7,125 nucleotides of DNA from an uncultured Alphaproteobacteria bacterium. GTDB lineage: Bacteria; Pseudomonadota; Alphaproteobacteria; GCA-2731375. Each line of letters starts with the position of its first letter. Position 1 is the stretch's first letter. The stretch spans positions 1-7,125 of the forward strand of contig CAJWZI010000069.1 in the NCBI GenBank assembly GCA_913049615.1. The letters are read 5' to 3'. Made by a program: the position numbers and the translations under genes. Below the pieces are notes generated by a model, which had not been told where the DNA came from, ran no database searches, and saw only the letters and a list, made by a program, of their open reading frames with translations. This document shows positions 6,193 through 7,125 of the stretch, in pieces.

Positions 6193-6882
6193 ATGCTAGA
6201 AGCGCTGGTCCTGGCATTCGAACAGCTCGGCGACAAGCGTATCCGCCGTCCGATGCTATGGACGTTTTTACTGACATTGGCTATCTCAGCGCTGTTGATT
6301 GCCGGCACCGCCACCCTGTTTGCGCTTTGGGAAATGTCCGGCATTTTCTTGATCGATTGGGCATTGGCATTGCTGGGCGGCATCGCTGCGGCTTTCGTCG
6401 CCTGGATGCTGTTTCCGATCTTGGCGGCGGAATTTCTTTATATGTTCGTCGACCAGGTGGTGGACGCGGTCGAGGTACGCCATTATCACCCCCTGCCACG
6501 GCCCAACCCTGCGACATTTTGGCAATATGCGATTGCCGGCATTCGCCTCGCCCTGGTCATGGTGTTTTTCAACCTGCTGATACTGCCGCTGTCCTTCATT
6601 CCGGTTGTCCAGGTGGTTTATCCGGTTATCTATTTGATCGTTAACGGCGTCCTGTTAGGGCGCGAATTCTTTGAAGTCGTCACACTGAGGCGCATGGACT
6701 TTGCGGCGGTGTACAAATTGCGACGAAAGCACCGTAGCAAATTATTTGTCTCAGGCGTTGTAATTGCATTATTATTCACAATTCCGCTGGTTAATTTAAT
6801 TGCGCCGGTCGTAGCGACTGCATTTATGGTCCATATCTTCCACGGCTTGCCTGACAGCGGCGGCAAACAAAGCGAATCGTAA
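6193..6882 (+). CDS. EI24-domain (CysZ-like) integral membrane protein
   Basis: Multi-pass inner-membrane protein of the EI24/CysZ family. CysZ is a sulfate permease in E. coli, but alphaproteobacterial EI24 proteins like this are mostly uncharacterised, so transport of sulfate is not assumed. Of 229 residues, hydrophobic segments lie near 22-45, 51-82, 112-136, 137-156 and 184-213. The family core is the segment around NGVLLGREFFEVVTLRRM (151-168): an Asn, LLGREFFE, then a basic cytoplasmic stretch KLRRKHRSK (175-183). The ATG at 6193 is chosen because GGAGATGG (6181-6188) lies at ideal distance. An upstream ATG at 6148 would add 15 residues of unlikely composition (MGCASAHCGQSGDGN) encoded across a strong hairpin. 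The next ORF follows closely on the same strand, suggesting an operon. Confidence 0.85.
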   Translation: MLEALVLAFEQLGDKRIRRPMLWTFLLTLAISALLIAGTATLFALWEMSGIFLIDWALALLGGIAAAFVAWMLFPILAAEFLYMFVDQVVDAVEVRHYHPLPRPNPATFWQYAIAGIRLALVMVFFNLLILPLSFIPVVQVVYPVIYLIVNGVLLGREFFEVVTLRRMDFAAVYKLRRKHRSKLFVSGVVIALLFTIPLVNLIAPVVATAFMVHIFHGLPDSGGKQSES

Positions 6883-6933
6883 TCGTGAGCAAATGGCGGA
6901 AGTAGAATTGTTTCGCCGCAGAAGCAACGAACC

Positions 6934-6939
6934 AGGAGG
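6934..6939 (+). promoter_or_regulatory. Shine-Dalgarno site for the right-edge ORF
   Basis: AGGAGG, a perfect core match, lies 10 nt before the ATG at 6950. It favours this start over the in-frame ATG at 6893, which has no comparable site, and is the main evidence that the plus-strand frame is translated. Confidence 0.55.
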
Positions 6940-6949
6940 CCGCAGGTAC

Positions 6950-7125
6950 ATGGCCGGCAGCAATAGCGACGAACCCAACCTGATCTCACGCTTGTCCGAT
7001 AACTCGATGAATCTGGACGGTGCTGGTCGCGCCGTGCAATTCCATCCCGATGTTCCCCATCGCGTCATAGGCGCGCATCCACCAGTTCTGTCCGAAGCGC
7101 CACAAGAGTTGGGCTCGGATTCCAA
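6950..7125 (+). CDS. Unrecognised protein, N-terminal part, runs off the window
   Basis: An open plus-strand frame from the ATG at 6950 has no stop before the right edge, giving at least 58 residues (beginning MAGSNSDEPNLISRLSDNSM). A stop-free frame extends back to an ATG at 6893, but the strong AGGAGG at 6934 marks 6950 as the likelier start. The visible part is hydrophilic, with many Ser, Asp, Pro and Asn residues. It has no signal peptide, membrane segment or family motif that I recognise, and looks like a disordered N-terminal tail ahead of a domain that lies outside the window. It begins 67 bp after the EI24 gene on the same strand, so it is probably in that operon. The opposite strand is also open here (to about 6796), but that frame has no ribosome-binding evidence and overlaps the end of the EI24 gene. 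Confidence 0.5.
   Translation, partial: MAGSNSDEPNLISRLSDNSMNLDGAGRAVQFHPDVPHRVIGAHPPVLSEAPQELGSDS

Noticed and set aside
6796..7125. Minus-strand frame open to the right edge
   Set aside because: It overlaps the 3' end of the EI24 gene, the composition looks like an antisense shadow (Cys, Arg, Trp, Gly), and the plus strand has a perfect ribosome-binding site instead.

Overview
The window reads as a chromosomal segment of a Proteobacterium, most likely an Alphaproteobacterium. That assignment rests on moderately GC-rich sequence and on the style of the proteins: a long-form PiT phosphate transporter with an N-terminal extension, a PfkB-type adenosine kinase with the motif DPFCVERHR, and an EI24 membrane protein. 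It is inferred from protein character only, since there is no rRNA or tRNA gene to anchor it.

Layout from left to right. Positions 1-361 hold no convincing gene but have an unusual density of perfect inverted repeats (15-42, 44-57, 169-194 and 292-318), the last just upstream of a DIPP-like Nudix hydrolase on the plus strand (362-829). The Nudix gene converges with a PiT-family phosphate transporter (768-2261, minus), and the two coding regions overlap by 62 bp at their 3' ends. Behind the transporter, also on the minus strand, lie an AmpG-like muropeptide permease (2499-3902), a glutathionyl-hydroquinone reductase (3924-4883) and a PfkB/adenosine-kinase-like sugar kinase (4974-5978). The reductase and permease are 21 bp apart and probably co-transcribed. 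A reasonable sigma70-like promoter lies upstream of the kinase. A divergent intergenic region (5979-6192) separates the kinase from a plus-strand EI24-domain membrane protein (6193-6882). A further plus-strand ORF with a clear Shine-Dalgarno sequence (6950) runs off the right edge and is not recognised.

How they fit together. Most of these are housekeeping or metabolic genes: phosphate uptake, cell-wall recycling, quinone detoxification and nucleoside phosphorylation. The Nudix/PiT pair may share a phosphate theme, and a Pho-box-like direct repeat upstream of the transporter hints at phosphate control, though both links are inference. I see no mobile element, CRISPR array, toxin-antitoxin pair or defence system, and no clear case for a new system. 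The most unexplained signals are the hairpin cluster at the left edge, the two hairpins in the leader of the EI24 gene, and the unidentified ORF at the right edge.
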